DNA of 5,159 nt from Bryobacterales bacterium (GTDB lineage Bacteria; Cyanobacteriota; Vampirovibrionia; Obscuribacterales; Obscuribacteraceae): contig CAJCHQ010000285.1 in NCBI GenBank assembly GCA_903970295.1, positions 1-5,159 on the forward strand, written 5' to 3'. Below, in pieces: positions 4,751 through 5,159 of this stretch. A program made the position numbers and the translations under genes. Every line of letters begins with the position of its first letter. Within the stretch, counting starts at the first letter, position 1. The notes beneath the pieces are model-generated. The model was not told the DNA's origin. It was given only the letters and a program-made list of their open reading frames with translations, and made no database searches.

Positions 4751-5159
4751 GTGAAACTGGGCGACCAATTAGCCACAGTTTGTCTGAAGGTGGGCAAATG
4801 TTTTTCGAAGTCCTTCTTTCGGTGACCGTTCGCTCCCGAGGCATGCGGAAACCATAGCAAACAGCGGTTGCGATCCACTGCGCCTTGATTGCAGAACGCT
4901 TCCAGGTGCGTAGAAACGACTTTGCCCATGGGCACAATTATCGAATCTGTTTGCTCTAATTGCGCTAGAAGCATGTCTTTAAATATGGCGAAGTGCGGAA
5001 TGTTTTCAAGTTTTCCTGAACCTGTATAATTTTTGCCGTTGTGGAAAACTGGGAATCGAATAAGCGAAGTTGTATCCAGCAGATTTTGTTGCTCCGGATC
5101 AAAAAGGTTTTGGCACGTCTCGATACCGAGTCGCTGAGCTAAACCAATTTCATCCAACA
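4747..5159 (-). CDS. Uracil-DNA-glycosylase-like protein, C-terminal part
   Basis: The reading frame is open to the window edge, so the N-terminus is missing. The visible 136 residues (numbered from 5157) contain TTSLIRFPVFHNGKNYTGS (29-47), DSIIVPMGKVVSTHLEAF (71-88) and LLWFPHASGANGHRKKDF (100-117). I recognise these as the conserved C-terminal blocks of uncharacterised proteins in the uracil-DNA glycosylase superfamily, where the histidine motif (here HASGANGHR, 105-113) forms part of the active site. Such enzymes cut uracil or similar bases from DNA by hydrolysing the N-glycosidic bond. The first catalytic motif would lie upstream of the window, so activity cannot be judged. The TTG at 5157 is probably internal rather than a real start. 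The stop codon overlaps the next gene's ATG. Confidence 0.7.
   Translation of the reverse strand, partial: LDEIGLAQRLGIETCQNLFDPEQQNLLDTTSLIRFPVFHNGKNYTGSGKLENIPHFAIFKDMLLAQLEQTDSIIVPMGKVVSTHLEAFCNQGAVDRNRCLLWFPHASGANGHRKKDFEKHLPTFRQTVANWSPSFT

Noticed and set aside
4668..4937. 89-residue minus-strand ORF overlapping the glycosylase-like gene
   Set aside because: It lies in another frame of a recognisable gene, is rich in R, S and W, and has no independent support.
1..5159. Mobile element, toxin-antitoxin or CRISPR explanation for the repeats
   Set aside because: No transposase, integrase, terminal inverted repeats, target-site duplications, spacer-repeat pattern or recognisable toxin motif is visible. 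The repeats are explained by gene and leader duplication.

Overview
This is a bacterial window of intermediate GC (roughly half, by eye). It carries small, mostly uncharacterised genes and no rRNA, tRNA, CRISPR array, transposase or housekeeping operon. Nothing fixes the lineage. Orphan small ORFs, repeated paralogs and weak Shine-Dalgarno sites suit an accessory region of an under-sampled, free-living bacterium; a non-photosynthetic cyanobacterial relative (Melainabacteria type) is only a guess.

Layout. At 137-373 (-) a small orphan gene has a very strong ribosome binding site. A possible 41-codon ORF at 501-626 (+) meets the next gene tail to tail, and the two stop codons overlap. At 623-1687 (-) is a 354-residue protein whose N-terminal half resembles the DUF3293 type (ISAWxP motif) and whose C-terminus holds a two-fold helical repeat. 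At 2008-2589 (+) is a TPR-like protein, convergent with a cysteine-rich zinc-ribbon-like protein at 2598-3074 (-). A dyad-rich intergenic region follows, then a weak 88-codon ORF at 3307-3573 (+). At 3645-4301 (-) is a second, C-terminally truncated copy of the 354-residue protein. Upstream of it on the same strand lie an 87-residue orphan (4487-4750) and the C-terminal part of a uracil-DNA-glycosylase-like protein (4747 to the window end). Those last two share a 4-base ATGA overlap.

The main observation is that three minus-strand genes (623-1687, 2598-3074 and 3645-4301) share a reiterated 5' leader, although one of them encodes an unrelated protein. Going towards the gene, each leader has a 19-bp dyad built on TGCA, then a closed stem (AGCGCC/GGCGCT in two copies, CGCGC/GCGCG in the third) enclosing a smaller inner stem, then a GCGAGGYAC ribosome-binding segment. 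The stem arms differ in sequence between loci but stay paired. This suggests a shared operator or a structured leader RNA that co-regulates the three genes. Remnants of the 87-residue gene lie upstream of the first copy and perhaps upstream of the zinc-ribbon gene. The ancestral unit may therefore have been [87-residue gene]-[leader]-[DUF3293-like gene], duplicated and partly decayed.
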